Source: JAALKW01 sp033791145
GTDB lineage: Bacteria > Pseudomonadota > Gammaproteobacteria > Legionellales > Legionellaceae
NCBI GenBank assembly: GCA_033791145.1
Contig: JASJHH010000112.1
Span: 1-17,846, forward strand
Length of the DNA stretch: 17,846 nucleotides
Direction: 5' to 3'
Shown here: piece by piece, positions 1 to 6,774 of the stretch
How the letters are laid out: each line of letters opens with the position of its first letter
Numbering within the stretch: the stretch's first letter is position 1
The notes under the pieces: model-generated
What the model saw: only the letters and a program-made list of their open reading frames with translations
Told to the model about the DNA's origin: nothing
The model's database searches: none
Program-made: the position numbers and the translations under genes

Positions 1-2
1 AA

Positions 3-1748
3 ACGAAACAAGATTTGTTGGAATTGTTCTTAGCTAAAGCGACCTATTTAAACATTAGGAATCAATTTAATGCCTGTCCATTGATGGCTTTCTTTGAAGA
101 TAAGCTAATTCAGGATGATGAAAAACAAGATTTTTTAAATGCCTTAATTTGTTCTAATATTATTTCTAATCAAATAGTGCTCTCATCAGACGTGGAGTCT
201 CAAATTTCAATGGGAGCTTATTTATTATTAATCATGGCTAAAACAAAATATTTGAGAACAGCAATTAAAATAGCATGCATGGAGGCTTTATTAGGGCAAG
301 CTGTCTCAGCTGAAACACAAGATGAAGAAAATGATGGTATTTTGCATTTTGCGATATTAAGCCAAGATATTGAGTTGGTAACTTTTCTTTTGAAAAGCAG
401 CTTTAAAGAAATATTCTTAAATCTTATCAATAATAAAGGTCTGTGCGTTATTCTAACAACTTTTCAGACAGGAAATAGTGAGCTGATTAACATGCTTCTA
501 GCGCATAGTTCTTCTGATGATATCAATTATTGGGCGAACCCTGAGCAACATGACGTATTCAATCTCGCGTTAACTCAATTACAAGATAATCAAGCGTTGA
601 CGGATGAGCAGAAGGAGGAGGCACTTGAAGGCCTGATGATTTTTTTCTCTAATATGCTTTTGCAAGACGATGCTTCAATCAATGATAAATCTAATTGGTC
701 TAAATTACTTGAATACTTAAAAGCGTTTAAAACACTTCATTTTAACGTAGAGCCGATTGCTAGTGCTGCAGCAACTGATTCTGAAATTGTAGGTGCTGGA
801 AGCTTATCTCTGTTTAATTCATCATCAAGAGCGGCGTATACATTTAGTCGGTCGCAAATAAATCAACTTAAGAAGCACAAAACTTGGAATATTGTTACTC
901 AAGACAGTGCGTCACTTGAATCTTTAGGTTTTACTGCTGATCACGTGAGTAAAATAGCGGGTCATTCTCATGGTGCGGAAAGCATAAAAGTGGTGCTTAA
1001 TAAAAGTACAGGTTTAAAAAGAAAAGGCTTTAATAACAGAGAAATAGCTAAAATAGCAGGCCATCCCAAAGGGGCTAATAATATTCAAATGCTTTTAAAA
1101 CGTTGGAGTGAACTGAGAAAATTTCATTTTAATTGCGATCAAATTTCAAAAATTTCGGGTCAGTATGATGGCGCTCAAAACATCATCGATGTACTTAAAA
1201 ATAAGGTTGATTTAAGTCAAAAGGGATTTAGTCATGATCAAATTGCTAAGCTCGCAAGTAATTCTAGTGCGGGTAAAAATATTGAGTTTATTATTGAAAA
1301 GTGGAATTTTTTGATGGAGCATGATTTTAAGTTGGATGAGATTTGTAGAATTGTAGGACATGGAGGAGGTTATCTTAATCTTAAGGCAGTCGTTGATAAC
1401 AAGGACAAACTGGATAGAATGAGCTTAAATAACAAGCAGATTTCCATGATTTCAGGCGACGTTGGTGGTTCTCATAATATTCATGCACTGATTAAATATA
1501 ATGCTAAATTGAGAGCATTTCAATTTTCGCTAGCTCAGATCATTGAAATAGCGGGGCATCCAGGTGCGTCTAAGGCGATTGAACGCATTGTTGAGTATTG
1601 GCCGACACTAAAAAAAGCAGGTTATTCGCATGCGCAAGTTGTTACTATGACGACAGGACGTACTGCGGGTTCTCTTATGATAGAAAGGGTCGTTGCTAAG
1701 GTATCAGAAGAAGATGAAACGCAGAACGTTAATATTTTACGCACTTAG
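3..1748 (+). CDS. TALE-like repeat protein with ankyrin-like N-terminal part (5'-truncated by window edge)
   Basis: The frame is open to the left edge, so the true start lies outside the window; residue numbers here count from the TTG at 15 (577 residues). Residues about 106-200 contain weak ankyrin-like units (DGILHFAIL...IELVTFLLK and a following GNSELINMLL). Residues 306-569 are eight back-to-back repeats of exactly 33 residues, preceded by a degenerate 29-residue unit (277-305). The repeat pattern F-x4-I-x-K-I-A-G-H-x2-G-x3-I is that of TALE-like proteins, closest in length and wording to the 33-residue BAT repeats. TALE repeats form a right-handed DNA-binding superhelix in which residue 13 reads one base. 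Only 8 residues follow the last repeat, so there is no TALE-type acidic activation tail. DNA binding, secretion and a host target are inference. HEAT-like or other alpha-solenoid repeats are the alternative, but the GH/GN-x2-G loop argues against them. Confidence 0.85.
   Translation, partial: TKQDLLELFLAKATYLNIRNQFNACPLMAFFEDKLIQDDEKQDFLNALICSNIISNQIVLSSDVESQISMGAYLLLIMAKTKYLRTAIKIACMEALLGQAVSAETQDEENDGILHFAILSQDIELVTFLLKSSFKEIFLNLINNKGLCVILTTFQTGNSELINMLLAHSSSDDINYWANPEQHDVFNLALTQLQDNQALTDEQKEEALEGLMIFFSNMLLQDDASINDKSNWSKLLEYLKAFKTLHFNVEPIASAAATDSEIVGAGSLSLFNSSSRAAYTFSRSQINQLKKHKTWNIVTQDSASLESLGFTADHVSKIAGHSHGAESIKVVLNKSTGLKRKGFNNREIAKIAGHPKGANNIQMLLKRWSELRKFHFNCDQISKISGQYDGAQNIIDVLKNKVDLSQKGFSHDQIAKLASNSSAGKNIEFIIEKWNFLMEHDFKLDEICRIVGHGGGYLNLKAVVDNKDKLDRMSLNNKQISMISGDVGGSHNIHALIKYNAKLRAFQFSLAQIIEIAGHPGASKAIERIVEYWPTLKKAGYSHAQVVTMTTGRTAGSLMIERVVAKVSEEDETQNVNILRT
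843..929 (+). repeat. Degenerate cap repeat before the TALE-like array
   Basis: This 29-residue unit begins FSRSQINQL like the full repeats, but its loop is replaced by a lysine-rich segment with one tryptophan (KKHKTW). It sits where TALEs carry their cryptic N-terminal repeats, which contact the DNA backbone and the 5' T. The positional analogy is suggestive; the function is inferred. Confidence 0.6.
930..1721 (+). repeat. Eight 99-bp (33-residue) TALE-like repeats
   Basis: Units start at 930, 1029, 1128, 1227, 1326, 1425, 1524 and 1623, with no length variation. The residues equivalent to TALE positions 12/13 are HS, HP, QY, NS, HG, DV, HP and GR. Position 12 is H or N in five of eight, as expected of the residue that stabilises the loop, while position 13 is diverse. 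The first seven units start with an aromatic or hydrophobic residue (F, or L in the sixth); the eighth starts with Y and has an irregular loop (TTGRTAG). The units are diverged from one another in DNA sequence, unlike the near-identical repeats of Xanthomonas TALEs, so the array is old rather than recently amplified. Confidence 0.85.
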
Positions 1749-1772
1749 CTTTTATAGGTTATGCAAGAACCC

Positions 1773-1800
1773 GGGTCAGGTTTTGACTTTTTCCTGACCC
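1773..1800. terminator. Hairpin between convergent genes, probable bidirectional terminator
   Basis: A perfect 8-bp inverted repeat GGGTCAGG / CCTGACCC with a 12-nt T-rich loop lies in the 64-bp gap between the convergent repeat-protein gene and minE. There is no long T run on either side, so intrinsic termination may be weak. Confidence 0.45.
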
Positions 1801-1812
1801 TGTATCTTGTTG

Positions 1813-2184
1813 TTATGCAGAAGCTTTGTTTTTTTGATGCTTTTGATGTTTTCTATTTTTTTTGTTTTGATTTGGATTTGAATGCGTGTGTGATTGTGCT
1901 GTAGCAGGATTAGATGCTTTAGGCGCCGAAAGTGCTTCTTCAGGCATGGTAATATTCAGCTCGAGTACGGCACTGTTATCGTTTTGTCTATCCAAATTAA
2001 CCATGACTTGATTGGGATCAATCGGGACATATTTAGAAATCACCGCAATAATTTCTTCTTGTAGTTTTGGCAGGTAATCAGGCGTTGAGCGCTGTGCACG
2101 CTCGTGAGAAATAATAATCTGCAAACGCTCTTTGGCAACAGAGGCCGACGGATTGCGTTTTCGAAGATAATCAAAAATACTCAT
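1813..2184 (-). CDS. minE: MinE, cell division topological specificity factor, with basic C-terminal extension
   Basis: MinE binds membrane-bound MinD, stimulates its ATPase and drives Min oscillation, which keeps the division septum at midcell. The N-terminus has the FDYLRKR membrane-targeting start, then the anti-MinCD segment (ERLQIIISHER, residues 19-29) and the dimerisation part (DYLPKLQEEI, IDPNQVMV, VLELNITMP). The protein is 123 residues; E. coli MinE is 88. The extra C-terminal stretch (about residues 84-123) is A/P/S-rich, then rich in K, R, H, N and Q, and looks disordered and strongly basic. The start overlaps the minD stop as ATGA, so the two are translationally coupled. Identity is secure; the role of the tail is unknown. 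Confidence 0.95.
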   Translation of the reverse strand: MSIFDYLRKRNPSASVAKERLQIIISHERAQRSTPDYLPKLQEEIIAVISKYVPIDPNQVMVNLDRQNDNSAVLELNITMPEEALSAPKASNPATAQSHTHSNPNQNKKNRKHQKHQKNKASA

Positions 2185-3011
2185 GCCATCGCTCCTTCTG
2201 AATTTTTACTGAAGAGTCGTCGAAAAATATTTTTCCGTTCAGTATGCACAAATCGCATAGGGCGTTCTTCACCTAAAAAGCGTGCAATGGCATCTTGATA
2301 AGCGTGTCCTGCATCACTGTTTTCATCAAGTACCACAGGTGTACCTGTATTTGAGGCTTTAAGTACTGCTTTAGATTCTGGAATAATACCAATCAATGGA
2401 ATCGCCAAGATGTCTGAGACATCTTCAACAGACAGCATGTCGCCGTTTGAAACACGCTCTGGATCGTATCGGGTGAGTAACAAATGCTCTTGAATAGGGG
2501 TTGCACCATCGATGGCACGTTTGGTTTTACTGGCTAAAATGCCTAAAATGCGGTCTGAATCTCGTACAGAAGAGACTTCAGGGTTCGTGACTACAATGGC
2601 ATGATCAGCAAAGTGCATGGCCATTAAAGCACCAGCTTCAATGCCTGAAGGTGAGTCACAAATAATATATTCAAAGGTTTTAGACAGCTCTTTAAACGTG
2701 CGTTCAACGCCTTCTAGCGTTAAAGCATCTTTATCACGTGTTTGAGAAGCCGGCAAAACATATAAATTAGGCAGGCGTTTGTCTTTGACCAAAGCTTGTT
2801 TTAAAGTGGCATCGCCGTTGATGACATTTACGAAATCATAAACCACGCGTCGCTCACAGCCCATAATTAAATCAAGGTTTCGAAGACCAATATCAAAGTC
2901 TACGACAACGGTTTTATGGCCTCGCATCGCAAGACCCGATGAAATAGCAGCAGAAGATGTGGTTTTTCCCACACCGCCTTTTCCAGAGGTCACTACAATA
3001 ATTTTAGTCAA
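2181..3011 (-). CDS. minD: MinD, septum-site-determining ATPase
   Basis: MinD is a deviant Walker-A ATPase of the ParA/MinD superfamily that dimerises with ATP, binds the inner membrane and recruits MinC and MinE. The deviant P-loop GKGGVGKTT is at residues 10-18 (signature lysine K11), the switch aspartates are D38 and D40, and Walker B is YIICDS with D119. The C-terminus (KNIFRRLFSKN) is the amphipathic membrane-targeting helix. At 276 residues it has normal length. The start codon is TTG, chosen because it gives the family start MTKIIVVTSG and is preceded by AGAGGA. minC, which usually lies just upstream, is absent: the upstream neighbour is thiL, 86 bp away on the same strand. Confidence 0.97.
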   Translation of the reverse strand: MTKIIVVTSGKGGVGKTTSSAAISSGLAMRGHKTVVVDFDIGLRNLDLIMGCERRVVYDFVNVINGDATLKQALVKDKRLPNLYVLPASQTRDKDALTLEGVERTFKELSKTFEYIICDSPSGIEAGALMAMHFADHAIVVTNPEVSSVRDSDRILGILASKTKRAIDGATPIQEHLLLTRYDPERVSNGDMLSVEDVSDILAIPLIGIIPESKAVLKASNTGTPVVLDENSDAGHAYQDAIARFLGEERPMRFVHTERKNIFRRLFSKNSEGAMA

Positions 3012-3097
3012 GGTGTTTTCCTCTTGTTGTTATTGATTGAATTCAATCTGAAATAAAAAATTACTTTCAGTGTACACGGGAAGCAAGAGAACAGCAA

Positions 3098-4051
3098 TTA
3101 CTCGAAATGTAAAAAAGGCTTTATATTGAGTGAGATAGGTAGCATATTTTGAAGCCATGTTATTGTTTGACCGGCTTTCATTTTTCCGATGCATTTTAGG
3201 TCGTATTTAAACTGCTGTTTAAATTGCTTTGTGAGTGTTTGATAGGCATCAGATTCAACGCTGAACATTAAGCCATAATCTTCACCGCCTGAGAGCTGTA
3301 CGGTGCGTGGTGATAGCTTGAGTGCCTTGCAAGCGGATTGAAAATCAGCATTTGGCTCAAACTTATCTAAATTGACTTCACAAGTAAGCTTTGATGCTTG
3401 ACATAAGCGCTCTAAATCCATAGACAAACCATCGGATGTATCCATCATGCTCGTAACAGCTGCTTGCTTGCCAAGCCATATGCCTTCAGGAATGCGTGCA
3501 GTAGGGCTTAAAAATGCTTTTTTATAGTTAAGTAACTCGGGTTTGTTTTGTTCTAGAGCGATTAATCCCAAATGCGCATGGCCTATGTTGCCGGCAATCA
3601 TAAGCAAATCATTAGGTTTTGCATGCTTTCGGTATTTTATATTGGTATGGGGTGCGATGCCAATTGCTGTAATGCTTAGCATGAGTTGTTTGCTTGAGCG
3701 CGTGGTGTCACCGCCGATGAGTATGACTGATGCATCTTTACAGGCTTTTGAGAATGCCTCTAAAAATTCAGCCGTTTGGGGTTCAAAATGCGGTGGAATA
3801 GACAGCCCGAGTAATACAAATTGTGGTGTTGCACCCATCGCGGCCAAATCACTTAAATTCACATGCAGCGCTTTATGTGCAAGGCTTTTTGCGTCTTGAT
3901 AGCGCAATCTAAAATGCGTGTCTTCAATGAGTAAATCTTTACTGATTAAATAGCTTTGCGTTTGATTGAGTGGCATACACGCCGCATCGTCTCCAATTTG
4001 CTCGGGAAAATGTGCTTGAAGCGCCTGAATAATATTTGATTCGCTGAGCAT
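3098..4051 (-). CDS. thiL: ThiL, thiamine-monophosphate kinase
   Basis: ThiL phosphorylates thiamine monophosphate to thiamine pyrophosphate, the last step of cofactor synthesis, in the cytoplasm. It belongs to the PurM-like (AIR synthase-related) kinases. Visible motifs in order: GDDAA near the N-terminus, SKDLLIEDTHF, NLSDLAAMGATP, GGDTTRS, DTSDGLSMDL and SGGEDYGLMF, all family hallmarks. I start at the ATG at 4051 (MLSESNIIQAL, 317 residues) because this matches the usual length of about 320; a TTG at 4120 would add 23 residues with no family resemblance. It lies between the paralogue array and minD on the same strand; no sign of damage. Confidence 0.93.
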   Translation of the reverse strand: MLSESNIIQALQAHFPEQIGDDAACMPLNQTQSYLISKDLLIEDTHFRLRYQDAKSLAHKALHVNLSDLAAMGATPQFVLLGLSIPPHFEPQTAEFLEAFSKACKDASVILIGGDTTRSSKQLMLSITAIGIAPHTNIKYRKHAKPNDLLMIAGNIGHAHLGLIALEQNKPELLNYKKAFLSPTARIPEGIWLGKQAAVTSMMDTSDGLSMDLERLCQASKLTCEVNLDKFEPNADFQSACKALKLSPRTVQLSGGEDYGLMFSVESDAYQTLTKQFKQQFKYDLKCIGKMKAGQTITWLQNMLPISLNIKPFLHFE

Positions 4052-4137
4052 AGTAGGGCTTATTGCTTGATATCGGTTTATTTGTGTATGTATTTTCGCA
4101 TTGATGATGCTGCAGCGCAAAGTGTCTTAGGTGTGTG

Positions 4138-4182
4138 CTGTGATGCCGGAACAAGTCCGGCTGAGTTCAGTTGATATCACAG
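4138..4182. repeat. Nested inverted repeats between the paralogue array and thiL
   Basis: CTGTGAT (4138-4144) pairs with ATCACAG (4176-4182). Inside are GCCGGA/TCCGGC (4145-4161) and a small CTGA/TCAG arm (4161-4170), so the segment can fold as a three-way junction in either strand. It lies downstream of the last array gene and upstream of thiL. It has no T tract, so a terminator function is uncertain; a REP-like or RNA-structured element is equally possible. Confidence 0.4.
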
Positions 4183-4196
4183 CTTTAATTCATGTA

Positions 4197-4711
4197 TCAA
4201 AATTTCGATATACCATCAGGCTTAAAAGGCTCAGGCTTAAAAGGCTCAGACTCTTTAGTTTCTTCATCCCTGATTTGTTGTACGGCAGCTTTCATAACCT
4301 CTTTTTTCTCCTCTGCTATAACAGCTACTAAATCCTTCAATCCATTTTCTAAGATTTCTCGGGGTTTCATATCGCTCGGGTCAATTTGCTCACCAAGTGC
4401 TTCGGTTTGTACAAACGTTGATATGAAATCCATTAAAGAGTCTTTGCCTTGAGATGGACCTAAAGCTCTCCCTTTACCCCTAACATGATCTAATAATGCT
4501 TGAAAATCACCCTCCTTTACTTTAGCCTTAAGTGCGTAAGCATTTATAATATCTCTATCAGTATTATGCCTTCCTGTTTCTGGTAAATCTTTTTTTTGGC
4601 ATATTGCTTAATTGCGTCGTCTACTAGTTTCGGAAACGCATCATTTTTTTCCTTTACCATCCATTCAGAAACCCATGATTGAATATCCGATTTCTCTTTT
4701 GCGTTCATCAT
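4197..4711 (-). pseudogene. Array copy 1: RHN/GPSQG-family protein gene, frameshifted in an A8 run
   Basis: Unknown family. The start ATGATG is preceded by GGAG and encodes MMNAKEKSDIQSWVSEWM, matching copy 5. The frame is good to a run of eight A (minus strand; 4590-4597), after which homology resumes in another frame with DLPETGRHNTDRD, the DFQALLDHV segment, GPSQGKDSLMDF, and KPREILENGL near the end. One extra A would restore a single frame of about 171 residues, the usual family length. The tail contains duplicated FKPEP/FKPDG motifs. Downstream of the lesion an ATG at 4433 could express only the last 78 residues. Decay, slippage-based phase variation and sequencing error cannot be separated here. 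Confidence 0.8.
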
Positions 4712-4720
4712 TTATCTCCA

Positions 4721-4767
4721 CTTAAGTTCGTTACCTTTAAGTATAGGTGTGATTATGTATGAATCAA
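4721..4767 (-). promoter_or_regulatory. Promoter/leader of array copy 1
   Basis: Minus strand: TTGATT (4762-4767), 16-bp spacer, TATACT (4740-4745), then CTTAAAGGTAACGAACTTAAG (split here as CTTAAAGGTAA at 4731-4741 and ACTTAAG at 4721-4727) running into the GGAG ribosome site. The same arrangement recurs before five other array genes. Confidence 0.65.
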
Positions 4768-4815
4768 TTTGGTTGAATTAATTCTGATGTGGCTCGTTGG
4801 GAATCGAGAGCTAAT

Positions 4816-5310
4816 CTATTTTTTAACAGTGCTAGAGCTCTTATTCTCTGACGTGTTATTAAGCCCATCTAATTCTTCCTTCAGTTCTTTTATTCCCGCT
4901 TTTATTTCCCCACTCTTTAAGTTAATTAATCCGGGTTTCAAAATTTCCTGGGGTGTCATCTTACTCGCGATAGCCTGAAAATTAGCATCTGTCTCGTATT
5001 TCTCAAATACTTCATCCAGTACAGCTTCTGACATGAAGTCCATTAAAGAATTTTTACCTTGAGATGGACCCAAAGCTTTTTCTCGACCCTGAACATGATC
5101 TAATAACGCTTGGAAATTACCTTTTTGTACTTCAGCATTAAGTTTCTCGGCAATCCCAATATCTCTTTCAACATTGTGTCGTTTGCCTTTTCGTTTTTCC
5201 AAACAATACGCCTCAACTGCATCTTGAACAGCTTCTTTCAACTCATCCCGACTATTTACCATCCAATTAGAAACCAAATCTTGCACAGTTAGTTTTGGTT
5301 GCTTCCTCAT
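4816..5310 (-). CDS. Array copy 2: RHN/GPSQG-family protein, unknown function
   Basis: 164 residues, no signal peptide or membrane segment, predicted mostly helical and soluble. Family order: N-terminal helix with DLVSNWM, a YC-x2-K segment (35-39), RHNVERD (44-50), IGIAEKLNAEV, NFQALLDHV, GPSQGKNSLMDF (81-92), TPQEILKPGL (119-128), then a Lys/Glu/Ser-rich tail ending SSSTVKK. It belongs to the short-linker subgroup (about 10 residues between VQG and SQG), with copies 1, 5 and the C-terminal half of copy 6. The ATG is preceded by GGAGATGAACA. Its own conserved promoter lies upstream. I do not recognise the family; a secreted effector with a polar serine-rich C-terminal signal is only a possibility. 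Confidence 0.85.
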   Translation of the reverse strand: MRKQPKLTVQDLVSNWMVNSRDELKEAVQDAVEAYCLEKRKGKRHNVERDIGIAEKLNAEVQKGNFQALLDHVQGREKALGPSQGKNSLMDFMSEAVLDEVFEKYETDANFQAIASKMTPQEILKPGLINLKSGEIKAGIKELKEELDGLNNTSENKSSSTVKK

Positions 5311-5320
5311 TGTTCATCTC

Positions 5321-5368
5321 CACTTAACTTCATTACCTTTAGCATAGGCCTGATTGGTAATAAATAAA
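5321..5368 (-). promoter_or_regulatory. Promoter/leader of array copy 2
   Basis: Minus strand: TATGCT at 5341-5346 followed by AAAGGTAATGAAGTTAAG and GGAG. The -35 position (TTTATT, 5363-5368, 16-bp spacer) is the poorest of the set. Confidence 0.5.
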
Positions 5369-5413
5369 TCTGATTGGATTAAGGTTGTCGTAACGCGATG
5401 AAAGAGTCATCCA

Positions 5414-5923
5414 TCAAAGCGTGCTCGACATATCCGAATTACTCTCTGGTTTTGATGAATCTTCCGGTTTGTCCGTGAGCTCTTTCATTTTGGCTTTCAT
5501 TGGGTTTGCTGGTGTATCTAGTCTCTGAGGTTTATACCTTTCTGCTAGCAGAAGCAATCCTGGTTCCAAAAGTTCTCGGGGTGTCATATCAGCCCCATCT
5601 TCAAATATTTCCTCGCTTACAGCCTCTGATATAAAATGCATTAAAGAATTTTCACCTTGACTTGGACCTTTTAAAAACATAGATCTTTTTTCTCTGTCTT
5701 TACCTTGAACAAACTCTAAGAATGCTTGAAAGTCCCCTTGTGTTACTTTACTACTAAGTGCCTTGGCAATATTAATATCTCTTGTAGCATGCTTTCGTCC
5801 CGGTATATCTTTAGCAAGACAATATTGATTAACTGCCTCAACCACTAGATTCTTTAACTGATCCGGATTAGTTTCCATCCAGCCAGAAACGAACTGTTGT
5901 TCTTTTTGTTTTTGAGTTTTCAT
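5414..5923 (-). CDS. Array copy 3: RHN/GPSQG-family protein, unknown function
   Basis: I start at the ATG at 5923 (MKTQKQKEQQFVSGWM, 169 residues) because GGAG lies just upstream; an ATG at 5935 would put that GGAG inside the coding region. Family motifs: YC-x2-KD, GRKHATRD (42-49; the RHN triad reads RKHA), INIAKAL, DFQAFLEFV, GPSQGENSLMHF (86-97) and TPRELLEPGL (114-123). It belongs to the long-linker subgroup, with REKRSMFLK inserted before GPSQG as in copy 4 and the N-terminal half of copy 6. The tail is rich in P, K, D and S and ends SNSDMSSTL. The region upstream holds its own promoter and a hairpin/repeat segment. Function unknown. Confidence 0.83.
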   Translation of the reverse strand: MKTQKQKEQQFVSGWMETNPDQLKNLVVEAVNQYCLAKDIPGRKHATRDINIAKALSSKVTQGDFQAFLEFVQGKDREKRSMFLKGPSQGENSLMHFISEAVSEEIFEDGADMTPRELLEPGLLLLAERYKPQRLDTPANPMKAKMKELTDKPEDSSKPESNSDMSSTL

Positions 5924-5953
5924 ATCCATCTCCATTCTAGGCTATTATCTTCA

Positions 5954-5982
5954 AGCTTAGGATGTGTTTAAAAATAAATCAA
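5954..5982 (-). promoter_or_regulatory. Promoter of array copy 3
   Basis: Minus strand: TTGATT (5977-5982), 17-bp spacer, TAAGCT (5954-5959), followed by TTGAAGATAA, a diverged form of the shared CTTAAAGGTAA leader. Confidence 0.55.
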
Positions 5983-6031
5983 TTTAATCAAGGTTTAATC
6001 CACCCTGAATGAGGCACAATTTAAATAAAGA

Positions 6032-6105
6032 CCATTAGAACCCGACCCTAATGGCACTAAGTTAAGGGATAACTTCCCCGCGGCACGTAGGCGGTAGGGA
6101 AGTAT
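6032..6105. repeat. Hairpin plus REP-like segment downstream of array copy 4
   Basis: CCATTAG (6032-6038) and CTAATGG (6048-6054) form a hairpin. Next come ACTAAGTTAAGGG and a GC-rich segment (6078-6105, CCGCGGCACGTAGGCGGT...GGGAAGTAT) that recurs with one difference at 7321-7348 beside the stop codon of copy 6. The CCGACCCTAATGGCACT part also occurs inverted at about 8425-8440. It may be a REP element or the relic of a small mobile element. No coding sequence is seen between 5983 and 6104. Confidence 0.6.
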
Positions 6106-6617
6106 TACATCGAAAATTCATCTGAACTTGATGGTTCTCCTGTATTATCTGCTCCTTTTTTTATGCTGCTAACGCCTTCTTTCAGTGCCGACATTTTTTC
6201 TGCTTGGTTATGTAAATACTTAATTAACACGGGTTCAAAAATTTCGCGAGGTGTTGCCTTAACATCAGCCAGCCCATAGGCTTCAAGTTGGCTCCGTAGG
6301 TTTGTCAACATAACGTCCATTAAAGAATTTTTACCTTGAGATGGACCCTTCAAAAACACTGAGCGTTTTTGTCTATCTTTACCCTGAACAAAGTCAAGTA
6401 AAGCTTGAAAATCACCGTCCTTTACTACTTGCTGAGAAAGTTCTTTAGCAATCCCAATATCTCTACCAACATTGTGCCGTTTGCCTTTCTGTTTAGCCTT
6501 GCAATACGTGGTAACAGCTTCTTTTAGCTCATCTTGTATAACATGAGGTTGATTTTTCATCTGAGTAAAAAGGATGTTGTGTATGTGCTCAATTTTTTGT
6601 TTGTTTGAAAGAGACAT
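6105..6617 (-). CDS. Array copy 4: RHN/GPSQG-family protein, unknown function
   Basis: I start at the ATG at 6617 (MSLSNKQKIEHIHNIL, 170 residues), which has GGAGCAAATT before it and aligns with the start of copy 6 (MPVSNKERI). A start at 6734 would read through the conserved promoter. Motifs: TYC-x2-K (37-42), RHNVGRD (47-53), IGIAKEL, DFQALLDFV, the KRSVFLK linker, GPSQGKNSLMDV (91-102), TPREIFEPVL (122-131), then LKEGVSSIKK and a polar acidic tail ending SSSDEFSM. That tail and its flanking DNA are shared with copy 6 (SDSDEYSI), so the two duplicated together with their downstream sequence. Function unknown. Confidence 0.85.
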   Translation of the reverse strand: MSLSNKQKIEHIHNILFTQMKNQPHVIQDELKEAVTTYCKAKQKGKRHNVGRDIGIAKELSQQVVKDGDFQALLDFVQGKDRQKRSVFLKGPSQGKNSLMDVMLTNLRSQLEAYGLADVKATPREIFEPVLIKYLHNQAEKMSALKEGVSSIKKGADNTGEPSSSDEFSM

Positions 6618-6627
6618 AATTTGCTCC

Positions 6628-6676
6628 GATTTAAGTTTATTACCCTTAAGCTTAGGTGCGATATGATTCAAGTCAA
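6628..6676 (-). promoter_or_regulatory. Promoter/leader of array copy 4
   Basis: Minus strand: TTGACT (6671-6676), 16-bp spacer, TAAGCT (6649-6654), then CTTAAGGGTAATAAACTTAA and CGGAG. This is the best -35 of the set and supports starting the gene at 6617. Confidence 0.65.
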
Positions 6677-6774
6677 GTTGGTGTAATTTTACTCTAAAGG
6701 TATGATCGAAGTAAGCTATCAGGATCAGAGGCATTTTCTATTTTTGAACAGTTCAACTATCTCACAGTTTAAAT

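Noticed and set aside
930..1721. Predicting a full DNA target from the position 12/13 residues
   Set aside because: Only two of eight pairs have an established reading, so any target would be invented.
930..1721. HEAT, Armadillo or pentatricopeptide repeats
   Set aside because: The exact 33-residue period with an internal GH/GN-x2-G loop followed by a second helix fits TALE/BAT repeats and not those families.
4721..4741. PmrA-type box in the array leaders (paired CTTAA motifs)
   Set aside because: The CTTAA repeats are 15 bp apart and lie downstream of the -10; PmrA boxes have about 11-bp spacing and sit upstream of the promoter core.
4769..4978. Plus-strand open frame opposite array copy 2, and similar frames at 3543-3899, 4192-4452 and 6815-7024
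   Set aside because: Each lies antisense to a gene with clear family motifs and has no recognisable start context or homology of its own.
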